Positions 25,948 to 35,399 of a stretch of DNA of 64,000 bases are shown in pieces. Source of the DNA: Methylobacterium sp. R2-1 (GTDB taxonomy: Bacteria; Pseudomonadota; Alphaproteobacteria; Rhizobiales; Beijerinckiaceae); contig NZ_JACHWM010000009.1 in the NCBI RefSeq assembly GCF_014191355.1, positions 1-64,000 of the forward strand, given 5' to 3'. The notes under the pieces were generated by a model. It did not search any database and was not told where the DNA came from. It was given only the letters and a program-made list of their open reading frames with translations. How positions within the stretch are numbered: the first letter of the stretch is position 1; the number at the start of each line of letters is the position of its first letter. Position numbers and translations under genes: made by a program.

Positions 25948-27717
25948 ATGAACATCTTCGCCCTCTTCGAGACGCGCGTGCGCGAGGCGCTCGAATCGCT
26001 CACCCGCTCCGGCCGGCTACCCGAGGGGCTCGACCTGTCGCGCGTCGTGGTCGAGCCGCCGCGCGATCCGTCGCACGGCGATCTCGCCACCAACGCCGCC
26101 CTGGTGCTGGCGAAGGAGGCCAAGCAGAATCCGAAGGCGCTCGGCGAGGCGCTGGCCGAAGAACTGCGCACCGACCCCCGCGTCGTCGAGGCCAGCGTGG
26201 CGGGCCCCGGCTTCATCAACCTGCGGCTCGCGCCGGAGGTTTTTCATGATGTGATCCGTGCGGCGCTCAACGAGGGCGAGAACTTCGGGCGCGGAAAAAT
26301 GCCGGGCGGCCCGGTCAATATCGAGTACGTCTCGGCCAATCCCACCGGACCGATGCATGTCGGCCACGGGCGGGGCGCGGTGTTCGGCGACGCGCTCGCG
26401 AACCTGCTCGCCGCCGCCGGCCGGCCGGTGACGCGCGAGTATTACATCAACGATGCCGGCGCGCAGGTCGATGTGCTCGCCCGCTCCGCCTTCCTGCGCT
26501 ACCGCGAGGCGCTCGGCGAGACGATCACGATCCCGGAAGGCCTCTATCCCGGCGACTACCTCAAGCCGGTGGGGGCGAAGCTGGCGGAAACGCATGACCG
26601 GGCGCTGCTCGACAAGCCCGAGCACGAATGGTTGCCGCTGGTGCGCAGCTTCGCCATCGACGCGATGATGGACACGATCCGGGAGGATCTGGCGGCGATC
26701 GGCATCCGCCACGACGTGTTCTTCTCGGAAGCCACGCTTCAGGGCGGGAACGGCGGCCAAGGGGGCAACCGAGTCGCAGAGCTGCTCGACGCGCTGCGGC
26801 AGAAGGGCCTCGTCTACGAGGGGCGTCTGCCGCCGCCCAAGGGCCAGTTGCCTGAGGATTGGGAGGACCGGGAGCAGACCCTGTTTCGCTCGACGCAGTT
26901 CGGCGACGACGTGGATCGGCCGCTCCTGAAGTCCGACGGCTCCTACACCTACTTCGCCTCCGACATCGCCTATCACCGTGACAAGTGGCTGCGCGGCGCC
27001 AACGAACTCATCGACGTGCTCGGGGCCGACCATGGCGGCTACGTTAAGCGCATGCAGGCGGCGGTGAAGGCGGTCAGCGACGGCCAGGCCCGGCTCGACG
27101 TCAAGCTCTGCCAGCTCGTGCGGCTTTTGCGCGCAGGCGAGCCGGTGAAGATGTCGAAGCGTGCAGGCGAGTTCGTGACGCTGCGCGACGTCATCGACGA
27201 GGTCGGACGCGACGCGATCCGCTTCATGATGCTCTACCGCAAGAACGACGCGACGCTGGATTTCGACCTCGCCAAGGTCGTGGAGCAGTCGAAGGACAAC
27301 CCGGTCTTCTACGTCCAGTACGGCCACGCCCGCCGCTTCTCGGTGCTGCGCCAGGCTCGCGAGGCGATGCCGGACGAGGATTTCTCACGCGCGGGGCTGC
27401 TGGCCGGCGCGGACCTCTCGGGTCTCACCGATCCCGGCGAGATCGAGATGATGCGCCTGATTGCTCAATATCCGCGGGTGCTCGAATCAGCGGCGGCGGC
27501 GCATGAGCCCCACCGAATCGCGTTCTACCTCTATGAAACGGCCAGTTCGCTTCATAGTTTCTGGAATAAGGGCAAAGACTTGCCGCAATTACGGATTGTT
27601 AATCCAACCGACAGAAAATCCACTCGGGCTCGCTTAGCCCTCGTGGAGGCATTGGGCGGCGTTCTTGCCTCCGGCCTCGCGGTTTTGGGCGTCTCCGCAC
27701 CCGATGAGATGCGGTGA
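25948..27717 (+). CDS. argS: Arginyl-tRNA synthetase
   Basis: A 589-residue class I aminoacyl-tRNA synthetase. The HIGH-type motif is [15 protein letters not shown] (from residue 131) and the second motif is [12 protein letters not shown]; the N-terminal Add-1 domain and C-terminal DALR anticodon-binding domain ([19 protein letters not shown]) are both present. It charges tRNA-Arg in the cytoplasm. The last 100 bp of coding sequence (about 27540-27640) uses AT-rich codons rare elsewhere in the window. It is the first gene of the conserved argS-SPOR-nagZ-tat block. Confidence 0.96.
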   Translation: MNIFALFETRVREALESLTRSGRLPEGLDLSRVVVEPPRDPSHGDLATNAALVLAKEAKQNPKALGEALAEELRTDPRVVEASVAGPGFINLRLAPEVFHDVIRAALNEGENFGRGKMPGGPVNIEYVSANPTGPMHVGHGRGAVFGDALANLLAAAGRPVTREYYINDAGAQVDVLARSAFLRYREALGETITIPEGLYPGDYLKPVGAKLAETHDRALLDKPEHEWLPLVRSFAIDAMMDTIREDLAAIGIRHDVFFSEATLQGGNGGQGGNRVAELLDALRQKGLVYEGRLPPPKGQLPEDWEDREQTLFRSTQFGDDVDRPLLKSDGSYTYFASDIAYHRDKWLRGANELIDVLGADHGGYVKRMQAAVKAVSDGQARLDVKLCQLVRLLRAGEPVKMSKRAGEFVTLRDVIDEVGRDAIRFMMLYRKNDATLDFDLAKVVEQSKDNPVFYVQYGHARRFSVLRQAREAMPDEDFSRAGLLAGADLSGLTDPGEIEMMRLIAQYPRVLESAAAAHEPHRIAFYLYETASSLHSFWNKGKDLPQLRIVNPTDRKSTRARLALVEALGGVLASGLAVLGVSAPDEMR

Positions 27718-27746
27718 CCGAGGACGGCTGTTGAGAGGATGAAGCC

Positions 27747-29171
27747 ATGACGGGACACGCTTCGCGCGCGACGGTCGATTTCGATGCCTTCGAGCGCGAG
27801 TTGCGTCAGACGTCGCAGGAGGCGGTCCGGGGGCAGGCGCCGCAGGGCGCCGCCAAGGGCGACCCGCTCGCCGAGCTGGCCCGCATTGTCGGGCAGGACG
27901 ACCCCTTCCGCGCCCTGCTCGAGGCGCGGGAGAAGAATACGGCCCACGAGGCCCCGGCACCCGTGACGCGTGCGCCCGAGGCGGGCCGCCCGGCGCGGGT
28001 CGAGCCGACCTTCGTGGACGCACCCACCCATCATCAGGACCAGGCGCACGGCCAACCCCAGGGTCAGTCTCAGAGCCCGGCGGACGCCTTCGACCAGTAT
28101 CTCGCCTCCGTCGAGCAGGGCATGTACGCCGACGGCCCTACCGATCCGGCCGCCTTTGCCCAGGCCGATGAGGGCTATCGCATGGGCCGCGCGGAGCGTC
28201 CGCGAGCCCGCAACCGTCTCGTTCAGGTCGGAGCCGGACTCGCGGTAGTCGCCGTCTGCGTCGGCGGCGCCCTGGCATGGCGCGGCACCCACGGCAGCGG
28301 CGGCGGCGGCCCGATCACGGTGCTCGCCGACAAGACCCCGCTGAAGGTGCAGCCGACGGCCACCGACGGCGTCGAGATCCCCGATCAGAACAAGCAGATC
28401 TACGACCGCAACGCCAAGGACGGTCAGATCAAGATCGTCAACCGCGAGGAGCAGCCGCTCGACGTCAACCAGGCCGCCCGCAGCGCCGCCGCGCGCAGCG
28501 AGGGTGCGGAACCGGGGCAGGGCGGGGCGACCCCCGGCCAGGGCGGCATGCTGTCCGACACGTTCGGAGAGCCGCGCCGGGTGCGCACCGTCTCGGTCAA
28601 GCCGGATACGCCGGTTCTCCAGCCGTCGGCGCCCCAGGCCGAGGCGGCCCAGGCTCAGGCCCCGACTTCGCCGATCCCGACCATGACGATGCCCGACACC
28701 TCCGGCGGCGGCACCACGACGCCCGCTGCGGAGCCCCGGCGGTCCACGTCGCCGTCGCGCACCCTGGCCTCGGCACCGGCTGCGACGCCCGTCGCCGAAG
28801 CGCCGCCGGAGCCATCGGCCGCGCCCGCCGCGCGCCCGAAGGCCGCGCAGCGTCTCGCCTCCGTCTCGCCCGAGACCACCGCCAGCACGACCGAGCCGGC
28901 ACACGCCTCCGCCTCGCTCACGGCGCCGATCAGCGGCTATTCGGTGCAGCTCGGCGTTCGCGGCAGTGAGAGCGAGGCGCGGGCTGCTCTCCGGGAGATG
29001 CAGGGCAAGTACAGCCAGCTCGCCGGCAAGCCCGAGCTGATCCGGCAAGCCGAGGTGAACGGCAAGACCCTGTTCCGCGTCCGCGTCGGACCGCTGGCCA
29101 AGAACGAGGCCTCCAGCCTGTGCAGCGCGCTTCAGGGCGCGGGCGGTCAGTGCTTCGTCGCCAAGAACTGA
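27747..29171 (+). CDS. SPOR-domain membrane protein
   Basis: A 474-residue protein. The cytoplasmic N-terminus (about 1-150) contains the alphaproteobacterial pattern FDAFERELRQTSQEAV and DPLAELARIVGQDDPFRALLE. One membrane segment (VGAGLAVVAVCVGGALAW, about 155-175) follows. A long Pro/Ala/Thr-rich periplasmic linker leads to a SPOR domain at the end (ISGYSVQLGVRGSESEARAAL to QGAGGQCFVAKN, about 395-474). SPOR domains bind denuded glycan at the septum, so a cell-division role is likely. The ATG at 27747 has GAGAGGATG upstream. Confidence 0.88.
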   Translation: MTGHASRATVDFDAFERELRQTSQEAVRGQAPQGAAKGDPLAELARIVGQDDPFRALLEAREKNTAHEAPAPVTRAPEAGRPARVEPTFVDAPTHHQDQAHGQPQGQSQSPADAFDQYLASVEQGMYADGPTDPAAFAQADEGYRMGRAERPRARNRLVQVGAGLAVVAVCVGGALAWRGTHGSGGGGPITVLADKTPLKVQPTATDGVEIPDQNKQIYDRNAKDGQIKIVNREEQPLDVNQAARSAAARSEGAEPGQGGATPGQGGMLSDTFGEPRRVRTVSVKPDTPVLQPSAPQAEAAQAQAPTSPIPTMTMPDTSGGGTTTPAAEPRRSTSPSRTLASAPAATPVAEAPPEPSAAPAARPKAAQRLASVSPETTASTTEPAHASASLTAPISGYSVQLGVRGSESEARAALREMQGKYSQLAGKPELIRQAEVNGKTLFRVRVGPLAKNEASSLCSALQGAGGQCFVAKN

Positions 29172-29262
29172 GCCGCAAAGAACTGAGCCAAAGACACGAT
29201 TGCCACGGGCCGGCTCCGGCAACTCTCCCGGAGCCGGCTCGATTCCGAGCATCCCGTTCGCG

Positions 29263-29376
29263 ACCTCGTCCTGAGGTACCCGCATAAGGGTGACCCGACG
29301 GCTCCTCCAGATCCCGTGCCATCCCTGGATGATCCTTCGAGGCCTCCGCTGCGCTATGGCACCTCAGGATAGTGGA
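29263..29376. repeat. Second copy of the CTGAGGTGCC inverted-repeat element
   Basis: The ends CCTGAGGTACC (29270-29280) and GGCACCTCAGG (29358-29368) are inverse with one mismatch. It shares the end core with the element at 19061-19191, but the inside differs. It fills part of the 306-bp gap between the SPOR gene and nagZ; the rest of that gap shows nothing recognisable. Confidence 0.6.
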
Positions 29377-29477
29377 GCGGATGGGATCGAATTCGTGCTC
29401 GGCCGTTGATGCGATTGCGGCAAGCCAGCCTCCTCCCGTCTCGACCTGACTCGCCCCATCCGAGGAATGCCGGTCCC

Positions 29478-30491
29478 ATGACCTCAGCCAGCACGTCCCG
29501 CGCCGTCATCCTCGGCTGTTCCGGCACGACGCTGACAGCCGAGGAAACCGCTTTCTTCCGCGACCTGCGGCCCTGGGGCTTCATCCTGTTCAAGCGCAAC
29601 ATCGGCACGCCGGACGAGGTGCGCGCGCTCACCGCCGCCTTGCGCGAGACGCTCGGCCGGGCGGACGCGCCGATCCTGATCGATCAGGAGGGCGGGCGGG
29701 TGCAGCGCATGGGTCCGCCGCACTGGCCGAAATACCCGGCCGGCGGTCGCGTCGGCGCCCTCGGGGAAGGGGCCGCGGAGATCGCCCGGCTCGGCGCCCG
29801 ACTGATGGCCCAAGACCTCTCGGATGTCGGCATCAACGTCGATTGCGCGCCGATGCTCGATGTGCCCGTCTCGGGCTCGGACAACATCATCGGCGACCGG
29901 GCCTACGGCGACACGCCCGAGCGGGTGATCGAGCTCGGCCGCGCCGTGGCCGAAGGGCTGATGGCGGGCGGCGTGCTGCCGGTCATCAAGCATATTCCCG
30001 GTCACGGGCGGGCGACCTGCGACAGCCATCTCGATCTGCCCGTGGTCGAGGCCGATCGGGTGAGTCTGGGGGAGAGCGACTTCCGCCCGTTCCGCGCTCT
30101 CGCCGACCTGCCGCTCGCCATGAGCGCGCACGTGGTCTTCACCGCCCTCGACTCGGAGCGGCCCGCCACCCTGTCGGAGCGCGTGATCCGCGAGGTCGTA
30201 CGCGGCGAAATCGGCTTCGACGGCCTCCTGATGACCGACGACCTGTCGATGCATGCGCTCCAGGGTCCGTTCCGCGCGCGGGCGGAAGCCGCCTACCGCG
30301 CCGGCATCGACGTGGTGCTGCATTGCAATGGACGCATGGACGAGATGCGGGCCGTGGCCGAAGCGACGCCCGATCTGATGGGGGAAGGCGGCCGCCGTGC
30401 CGAAACCGCGCTCGCCCGCCTCACGCCTCCGGACGCCCTCGACGTGGCCGAGGCCCGCGCCCGTTTCGACGCGGCATTCCCGACGGCCTGA
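29478..30491 (+). CDS. nagZ: Beta-N-acetylhexosaminidase NagZ
   Basis: A 337-residue glycoside hydrolase family 3 enzyme. It should remove N-acetylglucosamine from anhydro-muropeptides in cytoplasmic cell-wall recycling. The NagZ catalytic loop KHIPGHGRATCDSHLDLP, the Asp in LLMTDDLSMHAL, and DQEGGRVQRM are all seen. The ATG at 29478 (MTSASTSRAV) was chosen; the longer reading overlaps the upstream non-coding region. In many relatives scpA and scpB follow; here tatA does. Confidence 0.94.
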   Translation: MTSASTSRAVILGCSGTTLTAEETAFFRDLRPWGFILFKRNIGTPDEVRALTAALRETLGRADAPILIDQEGGRVQRMGPPHWPKYPAGGRVGALGEGAAEIARLGARLMAQDLSDVGINVDCAPMLDVPVSGSDNIIGDRAYGDTPERVIELGRAVAEGLMAGGVLPVIKHIPGHGRATCDSHLDLPVVEADRVSLGESDFRPFRALADLPLAMSAHVVFTALDSERPATLSERVIREVVRGEIGFDGLLMTDDLSMHALQGPFRARAEAAYRAGIDVVLHCNGRMDEMRAVAEATPDLMGEGGRRAETALARLTPPDALDVAEARARFDAAFPTA

Positions 30492-30657
30492 CGACCCGCC
30501 CGGCAACGAGGCGGAGTGCGACAAAGAAGGGCAAGGGCTGCGCGCCCTTTGCCCGCTTGTGCGCCCCGCACTGCTTGTGTTCGCGCCACTCGATCCCTAG
30601 GTTCGCCCCAATTCAAGTGGAGGCGCCGCCGGAGTTGGTGCGGCGCAGGAGGTTGCC

Positions 30658-30945
30658 ATGGGCAGCATGAGTGTCTGGCACTGGGTCATCGTGGCGGTTG
30701 TCGTCATGCTGCTGTTCGGCCGCGGCAAGGTGTCGGAGCTGATGGGCGACGTCGCCAAGGGCATCAAGGCCTTTAAGAAGGGCATGGCCGACGACGAGAC
30801 CCAGCCGAATACCGCGACGAGCGTCCCGCCGGTGGGTCCGAACGATCCGGTGCGTACCCTGCCGCACCAGGGCGCTCCGGGTACCGCCCCGCAGCCGACC
30901 CATGTTCAGCCCACCATGCCGGCGGGCGATCACAAGGCCGTCTGA
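30658..30945 (+). CDS. tatA: Twin-arginine translocase subunit TatA
   Basis: A 95-residue protein. A single N-terminal membrane helix ([18 protein letters not shown]) is followed by the amphipathic helix [19 protein letters not shown] and a Pro/Thr-rich flexible tail. FGRGK at the helix junction is diagnostic for TatA. It should oligomerise to form the Tat pore. ATG 30667 is an alternative start. It is first of tatABC. Confidence 0.95.
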   Translation: MGSMSVWHWVIVAVVVMLLFGRGKVSELMGDVAKGIKAFKKGMADDETQPNTATSVPPVGPNDPVRTLPHQGAPGTAPQPTHVQPTMPAGDHKAV

Positions 30946-31065
30946 ACAACGGGCTCGTAAGGGCTGAAACGGCGGTCGGGCACGGTTGAAGATCGGCTCC
31001 GGGCAGGATAGCGCGGGCCGCGCGCCCGTCCTCATCAGGCGCGGCCCCGCGGGACGGACGACGCA

Positions 31066-31545
31066 ATGCTGGATATGAGCTGGGGCGAGGTGATGCTGAT
31101 CGGCGGCGTCGCCCTGATCGTCATCGGACCCAAGGATCTGCCGAAGGCCCTGCGCACGCTGGGCCAGATCACCACCAAGGTCCAGCGGATGGCCGGCGAG
31201 TTCCGGTCGCAGTTCAACGAGGCGATCCGCGAGGCGGAGCTGGAAGAAGTCCGCCGCGACGTCGAGGGCGTCAAGCGGAGTGTCGACGCCGCGCGCCCGA
31301 CCTTCAATCCCGTGGACACCATCCGCAACGAGATCCGCAGCGCGGTCGAGAGCCGTCCCGGCTCGGGCACGAAGGAGGCCGGGTCGACGGAGACCGGCAG
31401 CTTCGACGTGCCGCGACCGACCTCCGAACAGCAAGCCGCTCCGATGCAAAGCGCCGCGATGGAAGAGGCTCAGGCAGCCTCCTCCGCCGCCGAGGCGTCT
31501 CCCGTCCCCCCCGGCACCAAGACCGAGACAGGCCCGACTCCATGA
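31066..31545 (+). CDS. tatB: Twin-arginine translocase subunit TatB
   Basis: A 159-residue protein. [34 protein letters not shown] has the TatB-specific Glu8 and GPKDLP hinge. A long charged amphipathic helix ([20 protein letters not shown]) and an Ala/Pro tail follow. TatB forms the substrate receptor with TatC. Its stop overlaps the tatC start (ATGA). A 120-bp gap separates it from tatA. Confidence 0.95.
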   Translation: MLDMSWGEVMLIGGVALIVIGPKDLPKALRTLGQITTKVQRMAGEFRSQFNEAIREAELEEVRRDVEGVKRSVDAARPTFNPVDTIRNEIRSAVESRPGSGTKEAGSTETGSFDVPRPTSEQQAAPMQSAAMEEAQAASSAAEASPVPPGTKTETGPTP

Positions 31546-32342
31546 GCGACGAGCGCGATGAGGCCGAGATCGAGGCCTCGCGGGCACCCCTTCTGGAGCA
31601 CCTGATCGAACTGCGCTCGCGACTGATCAAGTCGCTGATCGCATTCATCGTGATGTTCTTCGGCTGCTTCTTCTTCTCGAAGCAGATCTACAATGTGCTG
31701 GTGCACCCTTATGTCTCGATCGTGGGGCCGCAGAACGCCGAGCTGATCGCGACCCACTTCCTCGAACAGGTCTTCACCAACATCAAGCTCAGCGTGTTCG
31801 GAGCGGGTTTCCTGGCCTTCCCGGTCATCGCCACGCAGGTCTACGCCTTCGTTGCGCCCGGCCTCTACCGCAACGAGCGGCAGGCCTTCCTGCCCTACCT
31901 CGTCGCCACACCGATCTTCTTCCTGCTCGGCGCGCTGGTCGTCTATTTCCTGGCGATGCCGCTGCTGATCCAGTTCTCGGTCTCGCTGCAGCAGATCGGG
32001 CAACCGGGCGAGGCGACGATTCGGCTGCTGCCGAAGGTCGACGAATATCTCTCGCTGATCATGACGCTGATCTTCGCGTTCGGTCTGGCCTTCCAGATGC
32101 CGGTCATCCTGACGCTTCTGGGTCAGATCGGTGTGATCGACGCGGCCTTCCTGCGGGAGAAGCGGCGCTACGCCATCGTGCTCGTCTTCGTCGCCGCCGC
32201 CGTTCTGACGCCGCCGGATGTGATCTCCCAGCTCTCGCTCGCGATCCCGATGCTGCTCCTCTACGAGGCCTCCGTGTTCTCGGTCGCCCGCATGGAGAAG
32301 ATCCGCGCCGCAAAGCGCCGGGCGCAAGGGATCGAGGACTGA
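31542..32342 (+). CDS. tatC: Twin-arginine translocase subunit TatC
   Basis: A 266-residue inner-membrane protein with six predicted helices. The family N-terminal motif [18 protein letters not shown], and [23 protein letters not shown] helices are present, with ALPLVLTLLG replaced here by [13 protein letters not shown]. TatC recognises the RR signal; possible clients in this window include UrtA. Translation is coupled to tatB by the 4-base overlap. SerS, often next in relatives, does not follow. Confidence 0.96.
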   Translation: MSDERDEAEIEASRAPLLEHLIELRSRLIKSLIAFIVMFFGCFFFSKQIYNVLVHPYVSIVGPQNAELIATHFLEQVFTNIKLSVFGAGFLAFPVIATQVYAFVAPGLYRNERQAFLPYLVATPIFFLLGALVVYFLAMPLLIQFSVSLQQIGQPGEATIRLLPKVDEYLSLIMTLIFAFGLAFQMPVILTLLGQIGVIDAAFLREKRRYAIVLVFVAAAVLTPPDVISQLSLAIPMLLLYEASVFSVARMEKIRAAKRRAQGIED

Positions 32343-32398
32343 TCCGGCCGCGTTCTTCGTAGCATCCCTCGCGCGGCCTCGCGGCGGCTGAGGAGAAC

Positions 32399-32433
32399 TT
32401 GACAAAAGTTGCGCATCACCATCTTGTGCGCAA
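32399..32433 (+). promoter_or_regulatory. Promoter with overlapping dyad upstream of the 233-residue exported protein
   Basis: TTGACA at 32399-32404 is a consensus -35; 17 nt later TCTTGT is a weak -10. Overlapping the spacer and -10 is a perfect dyad, TTGCGCA (32409-32415) and TGCGCAA (32427-32433), spaced 11 nt. A repressor binding here would block the promoter. The regulator is not identified. Confidence 0.5.
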
Positions 32434-32490
32434 TCTTGAAAGCAGAGCGGGCCGCGCCAGAACTCTCCGACCTCAGACGGAGAGAAGCTC

Positions 32491-33192
32491 ATGTTTCGCA
32501 CGATGCGGACCGCCTTCGCGGTCGCCGCCTTGGCCACGCTGGCGGGTGCGGCCCAGGCTGCCGACCTGCAACGGGTGCGCGGCACGGTCGAGAGCAGCGA
32601 CGCCGGCTCGGTCACGATCAAGACCACCGACGGCACCACGGAGACGGTGCAGCTCGGCGGCGCCAAGTTCGCCTGGGTGGTGAGGTCGAGCCTCGACCAG
32701 ATCAAGGAAGGCACCTTCATCGGCACCGCCACCAAGGGCGAGAACCCGATGACGGCGCTCGAAGTGGTGCTGTTCCCCGAATCCATGCGCGGCACGGCCG
32801 AAGGGCATTACGGCTGGGATGCGATCCCCGACCACACGGCGGGCGGCAGCGGCCCGGTGGTGAAGAGTTCCATGACCAACGGAACCGTAAAGGCTTCCGC
32901 CGGCGCGGGCGGCGCGCCGAAGGTCAAGAGCTCGATGACCAACGCCACCGTGGCCAGCAGCACCGCCGGCTCCGGCAGCGGCGGTGAGCGCACGCTGACC
33001 GTGACCTACGACAAGGACGGCTCGAAGACGATCGTAGTGCCGCCCAAGGCCCCGATCGTCGCCTTCGAGCCCTCCGACAAGTCGATCCTGACGCCGGGTG
33101 GCAAGATTTTCGTGGTCGCCGCCAAGGGCGGCGGCAAACTCGAGGGCAAGCTCGTCGCGGTGGGCAAGGACGGCCTCACCCCGCCGATGTGA
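32491..33192 (+). CDS. Exported protein of unknown function
   Basis: A 233-residue protein with a signal peptide (MRTAFAVAALATLAGAAQAA). The mature part begins with a small beta-barrel-like segment (RVRGTVESSDAGSVTIKTTDG) similar to exported OB-type domains. The centre carries two near-identical motifs, KSSMTNGTVKAS and KSSMTNATVASS, about 20 residues apart. VTYDKDGSKTIVVPP follows. I do not recognise an enzyme motif. It sits after tatC but with its own promoter, and is convergent with an MFS gene. Confidence 0.75.
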   Translation: MFRTMRTAFAVAALATLAGAAQAADLQRVRGTVESSDAGSVTIKTTDGTTETVQLGGAKFAWVVRSSLDQIKEGTFIGTATKGENPMTALEVVLFPESMRGTAEGHYGWDAIPDHTAGGSGPVVKSSMTNGTVKASAGAGGAPKVKSSMTNATVASSTAGSGSGGERTLTVTYDKDGSKTIVVPPKAPIVAFEPSDKSILTPGGKIFVVAAKGGGKLEGKLVAVGKDGLTPPM

Positions 33193-33208
33193 AGTGGCAT
33201 TTACGGGC

Positions 33209-34381
33209 TCACCGTCCCTGGCTACCGGCCAGGGACGGCCACAGGGGCCGTGCTGCCGCCGTGGCGGCGAGGCCGAGCCCGAGGAGCGAGACGACGGCTG
33301 CCAGGGCCGGCAGCTCCGCATAGCCCGCGCCGAGCGTCAGGGCGGTGCCGCCGAGCCAGGCGCCGAGCGCGTTGCCGAGATTGAACGCACCCTGATTGAG
33401 GGTCGAGGCGAGATTCGGTGCGTCGCTGGCCGCCTCCACCACCCAGACCTGAAGCGGTGAGACCAGGGCGAAGGCGAGCCCGCTCCACAGCACCAGCACC
33501 GCGAGCGCCGGACCTGCGAAGGGCGCGACCAGCGCGAACGCGACGAGCACCGCGATCAGCCCGGCGAAGCTGCCGAGCACCGTGCGCATCAGGCTGCGGT
33601 CGGCAAGCCAGCCGCCCGCGAGATTGCCGACGGTGAGTCCGACACCGGCCGCAAACAGCGCCCCCGTGACGCCACCGGGCGTCAGATGCGTCACGGTGAG
33701 CAGGAACGGCGCGATGTAGGTGAAGACGGTGAAGAAGCTCACCGAGGACAGGGTCGAGACCAGCATCGGCCGCAGCACCGGCCAGCGCCCGAGCGCCCGG
33801 AATTCCTTGGCGAGGCCGCCGCGCGTGCCCGGCATCCCGCCGGGCAGGGCGAACGCGATGGCGGCCCCCGCAGCAAGCCCGATGCCGACCACGGCCCAGA
33901 AGGTCGAGCGCCAGCCGAGCGCCTGACCGAGTGCCGTGCCGAGCGGCACGCCGAGCACGTTGGCGAGCGTCAGCCCCGCGAACATCAGCGAGACGGCCTG
34001 GGTGCGCTTCTCCCGCGGCACGAGGTTGCGGGCGACGATGGCGCCGATGCCGAAGAAGGCGCCGTGGGCGAAGGCGGTGGCGACCCGCGCGGCCATCAGC
34101 CATTCGTAGCTCGACGCCAGGGCGCAAGCGAGATTGCCGAGGGTGAACACCGCCATCAGGGCGAGCAGGGCCGCCTTTCGCGGCAGGGGGGCCGTCGCCA
34201 TCGCCACGATCGGTGCGCCGACTACGACGCCGAGCGCGTAGCCGGAGACGAGGTGGCCCGCCTGCGGGATGGTGACGCCGAAATCACGTGCCACCTCGGG
34301 CAGAAGGCCCATGATGACGAACTCGGTCGTGCCGATGCCGAAGGACGCGACGGCGAGCGCGAGGATCGGCAGGGATGCCAT
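33209..34381 (-). CDS. MFS transporter, DHA1 drug-efflux type (AraJ/YdhP-like)
   Basis: A 390-residue, 12-helix major facilitator protein. The start SLPILALAVASFGIGTTEFVIMGLLPEVARDFGV is typical of the sugar/arabinose efflux (AraJ) branch. A loop with WLADRSLMRTVLG and the central linker near 180-195 fit the fold. The ATG at 34381 was selected because the first helix follows directly. Substrate is unknown. It is divergent from the sulfonate operon across 423 bp; nothing links it functionally to sulfur. Confidence 0.88.
   Translation of the reverse strand: MASLPILALAVASFGIGTTEFVIMGLLPEVARDFGVTIPQAGHLVSGYALGVVVGAPIVAMATAPLPRKAALLALMAVFTLGNLACALASSYEWLMAARVATAFAHGAFFGIGAIVARNLVPREKRTQAVSLMFAGLTLANVLGVPLGTALGQALGWRSTFWAVVGIGLAAGAAIAFALPGGMPGTRGGLAKEFRALGRWPVLRPMLVSTLSSVSFFTVFTYIAPFLLTVTHLTPGGVTGALFAAGVGLTVGNLAGGWLADRSLMRTVLGSFAGLIAVLVAFALVAPFAGPALAVLVLWSGLAFALVSPLQVWVVEAASDAPNLASTLNQGAFNLGNALGAWLGGTALTLGAGYAELPALAAVVSLLGLGLAATAAARPLWPSLAGSQGR
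33212..33238. terminator. Bidirectional hairpin at a convergent gene pair
   Basis: A perfect 11-bp stem (arms CCGTCCCTGGC and GCCAGGGACGG, 5-nt loop) overlaps the last codons of the MFS gene and lies 20 bp after the exported-protein gene. No T-run, so termination is inferred from position. Confidence 0.5.
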
Positions 34382-34804
34382 GCAAGGTGCTCCGATGCGG
34401 CGCAGGTGAGCGGCGCATTTGTTGCGCTGCAAGATGAGCGCCGCAAATTGGTCATCCGGCAGCCGCGCGACAGCCGCGTGACCGGGAGGCTGGTCTGCAC
34501 TCACGTCAGAACGATCCGTTCAAGCCGTACGCGCCGGTTTTGCCTTGAACCCTCAAGGGTGGCGTTCGCGGGCAAAAAGATTTTCCCTGTATGGCTTCGT
34601 GCAGCGATAGAACTCTCCTCCACTTCAAAAAAACAACGCAAAAACAATCCGTTGATTTGCCCTGCCCTAGATCTCTAAATTCCAGGGCAACAACGTCTCA
34701 ACAACGCTCCGCAGATCTCCGAATATCGAAGCTCCGAAATGCTCCTGCTGGAGCGTTCGGGCGCCGGTCTTTTGCGGCTGCGGCCCTGCCTCGGATGTTT
34801 CGCG
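34382..34804. promoter_or_regulatory. AT-rich leader region upstream of the sulfonate operon
   Basis: 423 bp without a gene. The stretch 34570-34700 is the AT-richest in this half of the window. It contains a large imperfect hairpin: GTTG-AT-TTGCCCTG (34651-34664) pairs with CAGGGCAA-CAAC (34683-34694), 12 pairs with a 2-nt bulge and an 18-nt loop. The ssu promoter presumably lies here, but no clear -35/-10 was found. A regulatory leader is possible. Confidence 0.4.
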
Positions 34805-35392
34805 ATGCCCGCACGGATCGTTGCCTTCTCCGGCAACACGCACCGCCCCTCCCGCACCCGCACGCTGGTGGAGGCGGTGGCCGCCGAATTGTCGCGCCTT
34901 CGCCCGATCGACCTGAAGGTCTACGATCTCGTCGATGCCGGCACCGGCATCGCCGTCGCGAGCCGCTCGGCCCTGCCGCTGCCGGCAGCGCGAATCGTGG
35001 AGGCGATCGAGTCGGCCGACGCGTTGATCGTCGGCTCGCCGGTCTACAAGGGCAGCTATGCGGGGCTGTTCAAGCACCTGATCGACTTCGTCGCCCCCGA
35101 CGCCCTCGTCGGCAAGCCGGTGGTGCTGACCGCGACCGGCGGCGGCCCGCGCCACGCGCTGGTGGTCGAGCACAGCTTGCGCCCGCTGTTCGGCTTCTTC
35201 TCGGCGCAGGCGGCGGCGACCGCGGTCTATGCCGGCGACACCGAGATCAGCGAGGGCCGCGTCGCCGACGCGATCGTGCGCGCCCGCATGGCCCAGGCCG
35301 CGGCCGAACTCGCCCGGCTGCTCGACATCGCGCAGGGCGCGACCGTGTCCGCCGCGGCCTCTGCGCCGCTGGCGACCGCCGCCGCCCGCTGA
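34805..35392 (+). CDS. ssuE: NADPH-dependent FMN reductase, SsuE/MsuE type
   Basis: A 195-residue flavodoxin-like protein. The FMN phosphate loop is FSGNTHRPSRTRTLVEAV; VGSPVYKGSYAGLFKHLIDFV is the SsuE/MsuE signature. It should supply reduced FMN to SsuD. ATG 34805 (MPARIVAF) was preferred over an in-frame ATG 22 codons upstream with no conserved residues. First gene of the sulfonate operon, 7 nt before ssuA. SsuE and MsuE cannot be separated by eye. Confidence 0.88.
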   Translation: MPARIVAFSGNTHRPSRTRTLVEAVAAELSRLRPIDLKVYDLVDAGTGIAVASRSALPLPAARIVEAIESADALIVGSPVYKGSYAGLFKHLIDFVAPDALVGKPVVLTATGGGPRHALVVEHSLRPLFGFFSAQAAATAVYAGDTEISEGRVADAIVRARMAQAAAELARLLDIAQGATVSAAASAPLATAAAR

Positions 35393-35399
35393 GGCGCCG

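Noticed and set aside
28500..28900. Repeat-like Pro/Ala stretches in the SPOR protein gene
   Set aside because: Ordinary low-complexity periplasmic linker, not a DNA repeat array or CRISPR.
30528..30553. Hairpin with GGGCAAGGGC and GCCCTTTGCCC after nagZ as a terminator
   Set aside because: One bulge, no T-run, and it lies within the nagZ-tatA gap where co-transcription is likely; not strong enough to list.
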